DNA of 33,007 nucleotides from SZUA-442 sp035461905. GTDB lineage: Bacteria > Actinomycetota > Acidimicrobiia > Spongiisociales > UBA5794. The stretch is taken from the NCBI GenBank assembly GCA_035461905.1, contig DATHUV010000079.1, forward strand, positions 1 to 33,007, written 5' to 3'. The position numbers and the translations under genes are program-made. The notes under the pieces were generated by a model that saw nothing but the letters and a program-made list of their open reading frames with translations, was not told the DNA's origin and did not search any database. Below, piece after piece: positions 18,697-25,863 of this stretch; the stretch's first letter is position 1; each line of letters starts with the position of its first letter.

Positions 18697-21188
18697 ACAC
18701 ATCGCTTCGACTCGGAGTCATCGGCGCCGTGTTCTTCGCCCTGCTCAGCCTCCTCACCCTCAGGCTGTGGACGATGCAGGTCACCGAGGTTCAGGCCTAT
18801 GAGCAACGTGCGGAGAGGAACCAGGTCCGTGTCGTTCCGACGCCTGCACCCCGAGGGGACGTCTTCGACCGGAACGGCGTGAAGCTCGCAGGAACGAGAT
18901 CCGCTCTCGCCGCCATCGTCGACCTCGCCCTCATCGAGGCCTCGGATCGGGAACTGCTCGCCAGGAACCTGGCGGCATTCCTCGACGTCCCTGCATCCGG
19001 GATCCTCGAGTCGATGGAGAACGACGCCCAGGGCGGTTTGCTCACCGTGGCACGCGACCTCGATGACGCCCAGGTGACGTTCCTCGTTGAACATCGGGAG
19101 CAGTTCCCCGGCGTCAGCATCATCCCCCAGCCTGTGCGCACATATCCCGAGGGCGAAACGGCCGCACACATCATCGGCTACATCGGCAGGCCGAACGAGG
19201 AGGATCTCGAGCGCGACGACGTCGGACCAAGCGACGTTGTCGGCAAGGCGGGTGTGGAACGTTCGTATGACGCCATGCTCCGTGGATCCGAAGGCATCAT
19301 CCAGTATCAGGTCGACGCCCAACGCAAGGTGCTGTCCCTGGCAGGCGAGCAGGCACCAACGGCAGGGCAGAGCCTCGTGCTGACGATCGACTCGAAACTC
19401 CAACAGCAGCTCCAGGACTCCCTCCGAGACGGTCTCATCCTCGCCAGGCGTCTGGAGATGGAAGAACGGGCAGCAGAGCGTGCCTCGCAGTCGATCGGGT
19501 CCCGCATGGCCGAGGCCCTGGCAGCAGCGCGTGCGGAGGCCGCTGAGCGCGAAGCGGAGGTCGACGAGTCCACGACATCGACTGCGCCGATCGGTGTCGA
19601 CGACGACGATGTCGAGTCCCCGGAGCCCGAGGCGACGGTCGATGCCGCCGAGGTGCTCGCATCCCTGTATCCGGGTCTCCCGATCGACGACCAGGGTGTC
19701 TGTGTGCCGGTCGAGCGGGTTGAGGTGCTCACGGGTGAGACCTCCGCGATCTCGGGCATCGAGCCGCGCTTCGTCCGTGTCGAGTCCATCACCGAGGTCG
19801 ACGGCGAGCTCGAGGCCGTCGTGTCGATCGCCCTCGAACGGTTCACCGTCCGCGTGAACACGTCATTCGGCGGCACCCTCCAGGTGCTCGACATCACGGA
19901 TGACAGGGTCATCCTGTACCACCGAGACCGGTGGTGCCCGGTGAGGTCGGTCGGGGTCATCATCGACCCGAGGGACGGATCGGTGCTTGCGATGTCGTCG
20001 TACCCGACGTATGACCCCTCGGTGTTCGTGGACGGTCTCAGCTCGGCGCAATGGGCGGCGCTCTCCACGGCGTCGGCGTTCCAGAACTTCGCGGTGCAGG
20101 GGCTGTACGCACCTGCTTCGACATACAAGACCGTCCCGTACATCCTCGCCCTCGAGGAGGACTACTACCCGCTCGACCGCGGCGTCGGCGATGTCGAGAT
20201 CGGCGGGGCGACAACGGACACGAATGCAGACGGTTCCCCCGCCGAACCCGACGAACCCCTGCCGCTCACTTCCGACACGGATCCGTACAACTGTTCTGCC
20301 GAGTTCAAGTTCACCCTCAACGACGGCACCGTCCAGACAAAGCGTGACTGGAAGTGGCCCTCCGGGCACGGTCCTCTCGACCTCCACGGCGCACTCCAGG
20401 CATCGTGTGACCTGTACTTCTGGGATCTCGCGCTCCGCCTGTGGAACGAGCGCGGGGATGACTCCGGCATCGACAAGGAGAACCTCGTCCAGGCCTACTC
20501 GCGTGCCCTCGGGTTCGGTGAGCTGACGGGTATCGACCTACCGTTCGAGCGGTCCGGCCTCGTTCCTGACCGTGCCTGGTTCCGTGCAGAGCAACAGGCC
20601 GAGACGGGACGCGTGCGACCGGAGGGTGGCTGGGTCGGTGGTGACCTGATGGACCTCGCGGTTGGACAGGGAGCGATGCTCTCCACACCCCTTCAGCTCG
20701 CGAACGGCTTCGCCGCGATGGTCAACGGCGGCACTGTGTGGCAGCCGAGGGTCGTCCAGCAGGTCGTCGACTCGAGCGGCGTGGTGATCGACGAATTCCC
20801 GCGGAAAGCCCTGGGCACCGTCGACATCTCGCGGCGCACGGTGGAGATGTTGAAGGTCGACCTCCAACAGGTCGTGAACAACGCCGAGCGGGGAACCGCT
20901 CGCGCTGCGTTTGCGGACTTCGGTCCGAACGTTGAGCTCATCGGAGGCAAGACCGGCACGGGTGAGGTCATCAAGGCCGACCGGTCCGAGCGATTCCGCC
21001 AGGTCGACAACGCCTTCTTCGTGGGGATCGCTCCCATCAACAACCCGAGGTATGTGGTGTCGATCGTCGTCGAGCGAGGCGGTTCGGGCGGCCGCGTCGC
21101 AGCTCCGGTCGCGAGGCAGGTGCTCCAGTACCTCATCAATGGTCCCGAGGCTGTGACTGAGTTGTCGCCCGGATCGGACGCCGACTGA
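18693..21188 (+). CDS. mrdA: Penicillin-binding protein 2, elongasome transpeptidase, with large insertion
   Basis: An 831-residue class B PBP, longer than the ~600-700 usual for PBP2. Seen: one N-terminal transmembrane helix, the PBP dimer domain (RGDVFDRNG, HIIGYIGR, GKAGVERSYD), then the transpeptidase with SxxK as STYK (Ser476-Lys479), SCD (571-573, as in PBP2) and KTGTG (753-757). Between LQQQLQDSL (about 230) and VGVIIDPRDGSVLAM (about 420), where relatives have a few tens of residues, lies an insertion of roughly 150: an Ala/Glu/Arg helical part, an acidic linker (DDDDVESPEPE), and a beta-rich part bounded by two cysteines (VCVPVE...WCPVRS). A second, Asp/Pro-rich loop with a Cys precedes SCD. 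The GTG at 18693 overlaps the mreD stop; GTG 18684 is less likely. With RodA it forms the side-wall synthase. Confidence 0.94.
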   Translation: MNTSLRLGVIGAVFFALLSLLTLRLWTMQVTEVQAYEQRAERNQVRVVPTPAPRGDVFDRNGVKLAGTRSALAAIVDLALIEASDRELLARNLAAFLDVPASGILESMENDAQGGLLTVARDLDDAQVTFLVEHREQFPGVSIIPQPVRTYPEGETAAHIIGYIGRPNEEDLERDDVGPSDVVGKAGVERSYDAMLRGSEGIIQYQVDAQRKVLSLAGEQAPTAGQSLVLTIDSKLQQQLQDSLRDGLILARRLEMEERAAERASQSIGSRMAEALAAARAEAAEREAEVDESTTSTAPIGVDDDDVESPEPEATVDAAEVLASLYPGLPIDDQGVCVPVERVEVLTGETSAISGIEPRFVRVESITEVDGELEAVVSIALERFTVRVNTSFGGTLQVLDITDDRVILYHRDRWCPVRSVGVIIDPRDGSVLAMSSYPTYDPSVFVDGLSSAQWAALSTASAFQNFAVQGLYAPASTYKTVPYILALEEDYYPLDRGVGDVEIGGATTDTNADGSPAEPDEPLPLTSDTDPYNCSAEFKFTLNDGTVQTKRDWKWPSGHGPLDLHGALQASCDLYFWDLALRLWNERGDDSGIDKENLVQAYSRALGFGELTGIDLPFERSGLVPDRAWFRAEQQAETGRVRPEGGWVGGDLMDLAVGQGAMLSTPLQLANGFAAMVNGGTVWQPRVVQQVVDSSGVVIDEFPRKALGTVDISRRTVEMLKVDLQQVVNNAERGTARAAFADFGPNVELIGGKTGTGEVIKADRSERFRQVDNAFFVGIAPINNPRYVVSIVVERGGSGGRVAAPVARQVLQYLINGPEAVTELSPGSDAD

Positions 21189-22354
21189 TGGCCTACGCAA
21201 CGACCGACAGGGTGCCCGTCTTCATCGATCGCGACAGTCCGCTTCGGCCGGATCTCGTTCTCGTGGTGACGTACCTGCTGATCTCGGCGATCGGGCTACT
21301 GATGGTGTACTCCGCCACGGCCCCCGGACTCGAGGCCCGAGGGCTTGACCCGACGAGGGATCTGAAGGAGCAGGCGATCTTCGTCGTCATCGGATTCGTC
21401 GTGTTCGGATTCGTGTCGAGCATCGATCTCACCGAGATTCGTGGTTTCGTCGGGCCCGTGTATGTGATCTCGATCGGGCTGCTCGTGTTGGTGATGACAC
21501 CCCTTGGGGACAGCGCCGGCATCGCCCAGCGGTGGATCGACCTCGGCATCGTGCAATTCCAGCCGTCCGAGGTCGCGAAGATCGCCGTCGTGTTGATGCT
21601 GTCGTCGATCCTATCGATGGCCCCGACACCGCTGTCGTGGCAGACGGTCGCCCGTGCACTCGTGATCGTCGGCGTTCCGGCGGGTCTCATCTTCCTCCAG
21701 CCCGACCTCGGCACCATGCTCGTGTTTGCCTTCGTGATGCTCGTGATGCTCTTCGCAGGGGGTTCAACGCTGCGGCAGCTCGGTTTCATCGCCTTGGCGA
21801 CGATCATCGGAACCGTCGGCCTGTTCCAGCTCAACCTCATCAAGGACTACCAGGTCACTCGCCTGACCGCGTTCATCGATCCCGAAGGGGCGTCACTCGA
21901 CGCCGTCTACAACCAGGTTCAGTCAGAGATCGCCATCGGCTCGGGCGGCCTCCTCGGAAAGGGGCTGTTCGAGGGCACCCAGACGAACCTGCAGTTCGTA
22001 CCCGTGCAGGCGAGCGACTTCATCTTCACCGCTGTTGGGGAGCAATTCGGTTTCGTTGGGAGCCTGATCGTCCTCGGCCTGTTCGGGTTGCTCTTGTTCC
22101 GCCTCCTCCTCACTGCGCTGCATGCCCGAAGCCGCTTCTCGTTCCTCGTCGTCACGGGCATCGCAGCGATGCTCGCGTTCCACGTGTTCGTCAACATCGG
22201 TATGACCGTCAGGGTCATGCCGGTGACGGGTCTCCCGTTGCCGTTCATGTCGTCGGGAGGAACCTTCTTCGTCATGATGAGCGCCGCCCTCGGCCTCGCG
22301 CACTCGGCGTGGATCCGCAGGAACATCACACTCGCGGAGCGACCGCCCGACTAG
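21188..22354 (+). CDS. rodA: RodA, SEDS-family peptidoglycan glycosyltransferase
   Basis: A 388-residue polytopic protein with about ten transmembrane segments. SEDS signatures are clear: GLLMVYSATAPG near the start, GIAQRWIDLGIVQFQPSEVAKIA (the conserved R-W and QPSE), LQPDLGTMLVF (with the catalytic Asp of the family), and VMPVTGLPLPFMSSGGTFF near the end. RodA polymerises lipid II with PBP2 (upstream). The start overlaps the mrdA stop (TGATG), and it is the last gene of the coupled mre run. FtsW and SpoVE share the fold, but the mre-mrdA context supports RodA. Confidence 0.95.
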   Translation: MAYATTDRVPVFIDRDSPLRPDLVLVVTYLLISAIGLLMVYSATAPGLEARGLDPTRDLKEQAIFVVIGFVVFGFVSSIDLTEIRGFVGPVYVISIGLLVLVMTPLGDSAGIAQRWIDLGIVQFQPSEVAKIAVVLMLSSILSMAPTPLSWQTVARALVIVGVPAGLIFLQPDLGTMLVFAFVMLVMLFAGGSTLRQLGFIALATIIGTVGLFQLNLIKDYQVTRLTAFIDPEGASLDAVYNQVQSEIAIGSGGLLGKGLFEGTQTNLQFVPVQASDFIFTAVGEQFGFVGSLIVLGLFGLLLFRLLLTALHARSRFSFLVVTGIAAMLAFHVFVNIGMTVRVMPVTGLPLPFMSSGGTFFVMMSAALGLAHSAWIRRNITLAERPPD

Positions 22355-22428
22355 TGGAAGACGCGTGCCCGGTTGGTCAATGCACCCAGGCACCGTGTGG
22401 CCGACCGCAGCTACTACCCTGAGCGACC

Positions 22429-23025
22429 ATGCAAAGACGGGCGGATCAGGGCTGGATCGAAGTCATCGCAGGACCGATGTTCTCGGGGAAGAGCGAGGAG
22501 CTGATCCGTCGGGTGACGCGATATCACCTCGCAAGGATCCCCACGCAGACCTTCAAGCCGGCTCTCGACACCCGATACGCAGTCGGTGAGGTCGTGTCGC
22601 ACTCGCGCCTCTCGACCGTGGCCCAGCCGGTCGCCGACTCTGCGACGCTTCTTCGCTCGGTCGAGGATCGCACCGTCGTCGTCGGCATCGACGAAGGACA
22701 GTTCTTCGACGACGGGTTGGTCGAGGTCGCCGAGATGCTCGCCGGTGCGGGGAAGAACATCATCGTCGCGGGCTTGGACCTCGACTACCTGGGACGTCCG
22801 TTCGAGCCGATTCCGTCTCTCATGCTCCGAGCCGAGTATGTCACCAAAGCCCTCGCCGTGTGCCATCGATGCGGGGGCCCCGGATTGTTCACCCAGCGCG
22901 TCGTCAAGTCCGATGAGCTCGTCGTCCTTGGTGCGACTGACGCATACGAGGCCAGATGTCGGCGGTGCTACGACCCGACGGAGGCATCCCAACAAACGCT
23001 CGGCGTCATGGAGACCGACGGGTGA
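22429..23025 (+). CDS. tdk: Thymidine kinase (type II)
   Basis: A 198-residue type II thymidine kinase that phosphorylates thymidine in the salvage pathway. Seen: P-loop GPMFSGKS (15-22), the DEGQFF segment with catalytic Glu89, the lasso-region zinc ligands Cys145, Cys148, Cys177 and Cys180 (CHRC and CRRC), and the YEARCRRCY end typical of the family. The ATG at 22429 has no convincing SD; a -10-like TACCCT ends eight bases before it (22415-22420), so a leaderless transcript is possible. It lies 74 bases after rodA and is followed by a long non-coding leader. Confidence 0.95.
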   Translation: MQRRADQGWIEVIAGPMFSGKSEELIRRVTRYHLARIPTQTFKPALDTRYAVGEVVSHSRLSTVAQPVADSATLLRSVEDRTVVVGIDEGQFFDDGLVEVAEMLAGAGKNIIVAGLDLDYLGRPFEPIPSLMLRAEYVTKALAVCHRCGGPGLFTQRVVKSDELVVLGATDAYEARCRRCYDPTEASQQTLGVMETDG

Positions 23026-23060
23026 CGCCGATCGAGAGTCACCACCTTGTGGCGGATGCT

Positions 23061-23069
23061 TGGTAATCT
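23061..23069 (+). promoter_or_regulatory. Extended -10 promoter TGGTAATCT for the RNase E/G leader
   Basis: TG-G-TAATCT fits an extended -10 element, which needs no strong -35. A start near 23076 would produce a ~268-base leader that begins with a hairpin (23080-23097). The same TGn-hexamer arrangement precedes rplU. Confidence 0.5.
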
Positions 23070-23075
23070 CCCCAT

Positions 23076-23343
23076 GACGCCGCACCACCTCGTGCGGTGC
23101 AAGGTTTCCGACCCGGGACGGGGATGCACGACATCCTTTCGCTCATAGCGCTGCTCGATATGCAGCAATCCACTCTGCGATGTGTCGCATACCGCAGGAT
23201 TGCCAGCCATCGCGCAGCGGGAGCCGTGCCCCCGTTCGCCCGTGATTCCCTGGACCTCGCTACCCAAGGCGGTTCCGCGCGGGAGCTCTCGGAGTCGGAT
23301 CGAACACCGTCGTGCCGCGTACGGCACGCAAAGGAGTTGATCC
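23076..23343 (+). ncRNA. Structured 5' leader of the RNase E/G gene (putative)
   Basis: This gap between tdk and the RNase gene has no convincing ORF but several stems: CCGCAC/GTGCGG (23080-23097) at the expected RNA 5' end; GCAATCC/GGATTGC (23165-23171 with 23197-23203) enclosing the perfect five-pair stem TGCGA/TCGCA (23176-23180, 23185-23189) with a four-base loop; and CGTGCCG/CGGCACG (23311-23328), a seven-pair stem ending two bases before the AAGGAG SD (23331-23336). In Escherichia coli the rne leader mediates autoregulation by RNase E; a similar role here is inference from position and structure only. Confidence 0.45.
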
Positions 23344-24894
23344 ATGGGACTCTTCAAGAAGAAGACACCCAAAGTCATCCGTGCAGGCACCAAGGACGAG
23401 ATCCTCGAGGTCCGCACCGTCAATGGCGAACAGGTCACGGTCAGGCGGTCCGCCAAGGCTGAACCGCGCCAGGCTGCGTCGACCGCGACGAAGCGCAAGC
23501 CGAAGCCCCAGCGCAAGCAGGAGTCCCGCAAGCCCGATCGCACGCGCCAGGCGTCGACCCAGCGGCGGCGTCCGAAGATCGAGATCGTCGAGCCCGCAGA
23601 AAGCGCACGCAAGCAGATGCTCGTGCGCCGCAGCCCGCACCAGATCCAGATCGTCGTCCTCGAGGGCCCCGTCCTCGTCGAGCACTACGTCGCCCGTTCC
23701 GATCACACCTCGATCGTGGGGAACGTGTACCTCGGCAAGGTCCGCAACGTGCTGCCGGGGATGGAGGCGGCCTTCATCGACTTCGGTGAAGGCAAGAACG
23801 GCGTGCTGTATGCGGGCGACGTCAACTATTCCGAGTTCGACGTTGCCGGCAAGGGAAAGAGGATCGAGAACGCGCTCAAGGCCGGTGATCCGGTCCTGGT
23901 GCAGGTCGTCAAGGACGCGATGGGCCACAAGGGCGCCAGGCTCACGAACCAGATCAGCCTCGCGGGTCGGTACCTCGTCCTGGCACCGGATGAGAGCGTC
24001 CGTGGCATTTCCCGCAGGCTCCCCGACGATGAGCGTCGACGGCTCCGCGAGCTCGTCGGTGAGATGCGTCCCGACGGTACGGGGATCATCGTCCGGACCG
24101 CCGCCGAGGGCGCGACACGGGACGACATCGCAGGCGACATCGCTCGCCTGCGAGAGACCTGGGAACAGATCGAAGCCGCACGGGCGGACGCGGTCGCACC
24201 TGCTCTGATCTACCAGGAGCCGCCTCTCGTCATCAGGGTCATTCGCGAGCACTTCACCAAGGACTTCAAGCGCCTCCTCATCGATGACCGCGAGATCCAT
24301 GATCAGGTTCTCGAGTACCTGGCCGGTACGGAGGCGGACCTCGTCGAGAAGGTGACGCTCTACAACGACGAGCTCGCCCTCTTCGAGCGATACCACGTCG
24401 AGGATCAACTCCGCAAGGCGCTCGATCGCAAGGTGTGGTTGCCGTCGGGAGGACACCTCGTCATCGACAGGACCGAGGCCCTCACGGTGATCGATGTCAA
24501 CACCGGTCGATTCGTCGGGACCACGAACCTCGAGGAGACGGTGCTCCAGAACAACCTGGAGTCGGCTGAGGAGATCGCCCGCCAGCTCCGCCTGCGCGAT
24601 ATCGGGGGCATCATCGTCATCGACTTCATCGACATGGAGGACCAGAAGAACCAGGATGCCGTGCTTCTGCGGCTTCGCGAGCACCTCGCAAAGGACAAGA
24701 CCCGAACGCAGGTGTTCGAGGTGTCGCACCTCGGCCTCGTGGAGATGACACGCAAGAATGTCTCGGCCGGCCTTCTCGAATCGTTCTCCGAGGTCTGCCC
24801 GCAGTGCAGCGGCAGGGGTGTCCTCCTCCACGAGGAGGCCGCTGCCACCGGCATCCCCGCCCATGACCATGGTGCCAAGGACGCGGTCGAGTAG
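23344..24894 (+). CDS. Ribonuclease E/G family endoribonuclease
   Basis: A 516-residue RNase E/G, the main single-strand endoribonuclease for mRNA decay and rRNA processing. Seen: an N-terminal low-complexity basic region (about 38-80, rich in K, R, Q, P); an S1 RNA-binding domain (about 105-190; NVYLGKVRNVLPGMEAAFIDFG); the 5'-sensor region; the DNase I-like catalytic centre with Asp384 (TVIDVNTGRF) and Asp427 (IVIDFIDME), matching E. coli Asp303 and Asp346; and the zinc-link CPQCSGRG with Cys485 and Cys488. There is no long C-terminal scaffold; the basic extension is N-terminal instead, as in some actinobacterial RNase E proteins. I leave the symbol open between rne and rng. ATG 23344 has AAGGAG seven bases upstream. 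Confidence 0.95.
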   Translation: MGLFKKKTPKVIRAGTKDEILEVRTVNGEQVTVRRSAKAEPRQAASTATKRKPKPQRKQESRKPDRTRQASTQRRRPKIEIVEPAESARKQMLVRRSPHQIQIVVLEGPVLVEHYVARSDHTSIVGNVYLGKVRNVLPGMEAAFIDFGEGKNGVLYAGDVNYSEFDVAGKGKRIENALKAGDPVLVQVVKDAMGHKGARLTNQISLAGRYLVLAPDESVRGISRRLPDDERRRLRELVGEMRPDGTGIIVRTAAEGATRDDIAGDIARLRETWEQIEAARADAVAPALIYQEPPLVIRVIREHFTKDFKRLLIDDREIHDQVLEYLAGTEADLVEKVTLYNDELALFERYHVEDQLRKALDRKVWLPSGGHLVIDRTEALTVIDVNTGRFVGTTNLEETVLQNNLESAEEIARQLRLRDIGGIIVIDFIDMEDQKNQDAVLLRLREHLAKDKTRTQVFEVSHLGLVEMTRKNVSAGLLESFSEVCPQCSGRGVLLHEEAAATGIPAHDHGAKDAVE

Positions 24895-24926
24895 CTGGTC
24901 TGGCGTGGCTGTTGTCGGTGGTGGCT

Positions 24927-24935
24927 TGCTACACT
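24927..24935 (+). promoter_or_regulatory. Extended -10 promoter TGCTACACT for rplU-rpmA
   Basis: TG-C-TACACT is a good extended -10 element, 80 bases before the rplU ATG. The predicted start near 24942 coincides with the first base of a perfect hairpin. No strong -35 is seen, as expected for extended -10 promoters. Confidence 0.6.
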
Positions 24936-24941
24936 TGCCAT

Positions 24942-25015
24942 TCGCTCCCTGAGGGGAGCGTTCAGCGCGTCGGGGCGCTCCAAGCTCCGACACCCGATAT
25001 TGCACCCGAGGAATC
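24942..25015 (+). ncRNA. rplU leader with two hairpins (putative L21 autoregulatory leader)
   Basis: The ~74-base leader holds two stems. Hairpin 1: CGCTCCC/GGGAGCG (24943-24949 with 24954-24960), seven perfect pairs and loop TGAG. Hairpin 2: GTCGGGGC/GCTCCGAC (24969-24976 with 24984-24991), eight pairs with one G-U and a seven-base loop. A GAGGA SD follows just before the ATG. Ribosomal protein operons are often controlled by leaders that mimic the protein's rRNA site, and an L21 leader is known in Firmicutes. Whether this one binds L21 is inference. Confidence 0.5.
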
Positions 25016-25513
25016 ATGTACGCGATCATCCGCGCAGGCGGCAAACAGGCGAAGGTCCGCGAAGGCGACGTGCTGTCCGTGGAGCGCATCAAGGACAAGG
25101 ACACCGTGTCGTTCACGCCGCTGCTCGTCGTCTCCGACGATGGCACGGTGATCTCGGACAAGGACGCCCTCGCAAAGGCGACCGTCACTGCAGAGGTGCT
25201 CGGGGAGTCAGCGGGACCGAAGGTCGACATCTTCAAGTACAAGGCGAAGACCGGCTACCGCCGCCGCCAGGGCCACCGCCAGAAGTACACGACGATCAAG
25301 GTGACGGGCATCGCCACGGGCTCGAAGAAGGCAGCGAAGGCAGCGAAGCCCGCAGACGCCGATGACACCGAGAAGGCCGACAAGCCAGCCGCAGCCGCCA
25401 AGGCCGAGAAGCCTGCTGCGGCAACGAAGGCTGAGAAGCCTGCTGCGGCGGCCAAGAAGCCTGCTGCGGCAGCCAAGCCGAAGAAGTCCGCAAAGACCAC
25501 CGAGGAGGAGTAA
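25016..25513 (+). CDS. rplU: 50S ribosomal protein L21 with Lys/Ala-rich C-terminal tail
   Basis: A 165-residue L21. The first ~103 residues are the complete L21 fold (MYAIIRAGGKQ, VREGD, DIFKYKAKTGYRRRQGHRQ). The remaining ~60 residues are a tail made almost only of K, A, P, E and D, with repeats of AEKPAAA type, resembling histone H1-like tails. Similar but variable tails occur on ribosomal proteins of some actinobacteria. The DNA below the tail contains three copies of a 14-base direct repeat. ATG 25016 has GAGGA four bases upstream. rpmA follows after two bases, the universal rplU-rpmA pair. Confidence 0.97.
   Translation: MYAIIRAGGKQAKVREGDVLSVERIKDKDTVSFTPLLVVSDDGTVISDKDALAKATVTAEVLGESAGPKVDIFKYKAKTGYRRRQGHRQKYTTIKVTGIATGSKKAAKAAKPADADDTEKADKPAAAAKAEKPAAATKAEKPAAAAKKPAAAAKPKKSAKTTEEE
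25409..25470 (+). repeat. Three 14-base direct repeats inside the rplU tail
   Basis: AAGCCTGCTGCGGC occurs at 25409-25422, 25436-25449 and 25457-25470, spaced 27 and 21 bases start to start, all in the rplU reading frame and encoding KPAAA. Spacing in multiples of three means gain or loss of a unit keeps the frame, so tail length is likely to vary between strains. Confidence 0.85.
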
Positions 25514-25515
25514 CG

Positions 25516-25770
25516 ATGTCGAAGACCAAGGCAGGCGGCTCAACCAAGAACGGTCGCGATTCAGCGGCCAAGCGACTCGGACCAAAGGTGTTCGACGGCC
25601 AGACCGTCAACGCAGGAGCAATCCTCGTCCGCCAGCGCGGAACCCGCATCCATCCGGGTGACAACGTCGCCCGCGGCGGCGACGACACGCTGTATGCGCT
25701 CGAGGCCGGCGTCGTCAAGTACGGCTCCCGCAAGGGACGTCGCCAGGTGTCGGTCCTCAACGACGCCTGA
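25516..25770 (+). CDS. rpmA: 50S ribosomal protein L27
   Basis: An 84-residue L27, normal length, with the conserved KAGGSTKNGRDSAAKRLG N-terminus that reaches towards the peptidyl transferase centre, followed by ILVRQRGTRIHPG and the DDTLYAL core. There is no Firmicutes-type cleavable N-terminal extension. ATG 25516 lies two bases after the rplU stop, with the GAGGAGGAG of the rplU end serving as SD. A hairpin terminator candidate follows. Confidence 0.98.
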   Translation: MSKTKAGGSTKNGRDSAAKRLGPKVFDGQTVNAGAILVRQRGTRIHPGDNVARGGDDTLYALEAGVVKYGSRKGRRQVSVLNDA

Positions 25771-25795
25771 CGTCCTCGTCCAGTCCGATCGTGAG

Positions 25796-25826
25796 AAGGG
25801 CGGCCCACGGGTCCGCCCTTCCTCCG
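25796..25826 (+). terminator. Hairpin terminator candidate after rpmA
   Basis: AAGGGCGG (25796-25803) pairs perfectly with CCGCCCTT (25813-25820) around a nine-base loop, 25 bases after the rpmA stop, followed by a pyrimidine-rich CCTCCGTT rather than a pure U-tract. It separates rplU-rpmA from obgE. Confidence 0.6.
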
Positions 25827-25863
25827 TTGTCGGGGTAGGTTGACGCTCGAAGGAGGCATCACG

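Noticed and set aside
23097..23462. 121-codon plus-strand frame overlapping the RNase E/G leader and start
   Set aside because: Different frame from the RNase, no SD, and ends as noise inside the RNase gene; the leader is better explained as structured RNA.
25409..25470. Possible CRISPR or mobile repeat
   Set aside because: The repeats are short, in frame, and encode KPAAA of the L21 tail; spacers are also low-complexity coding sequence.
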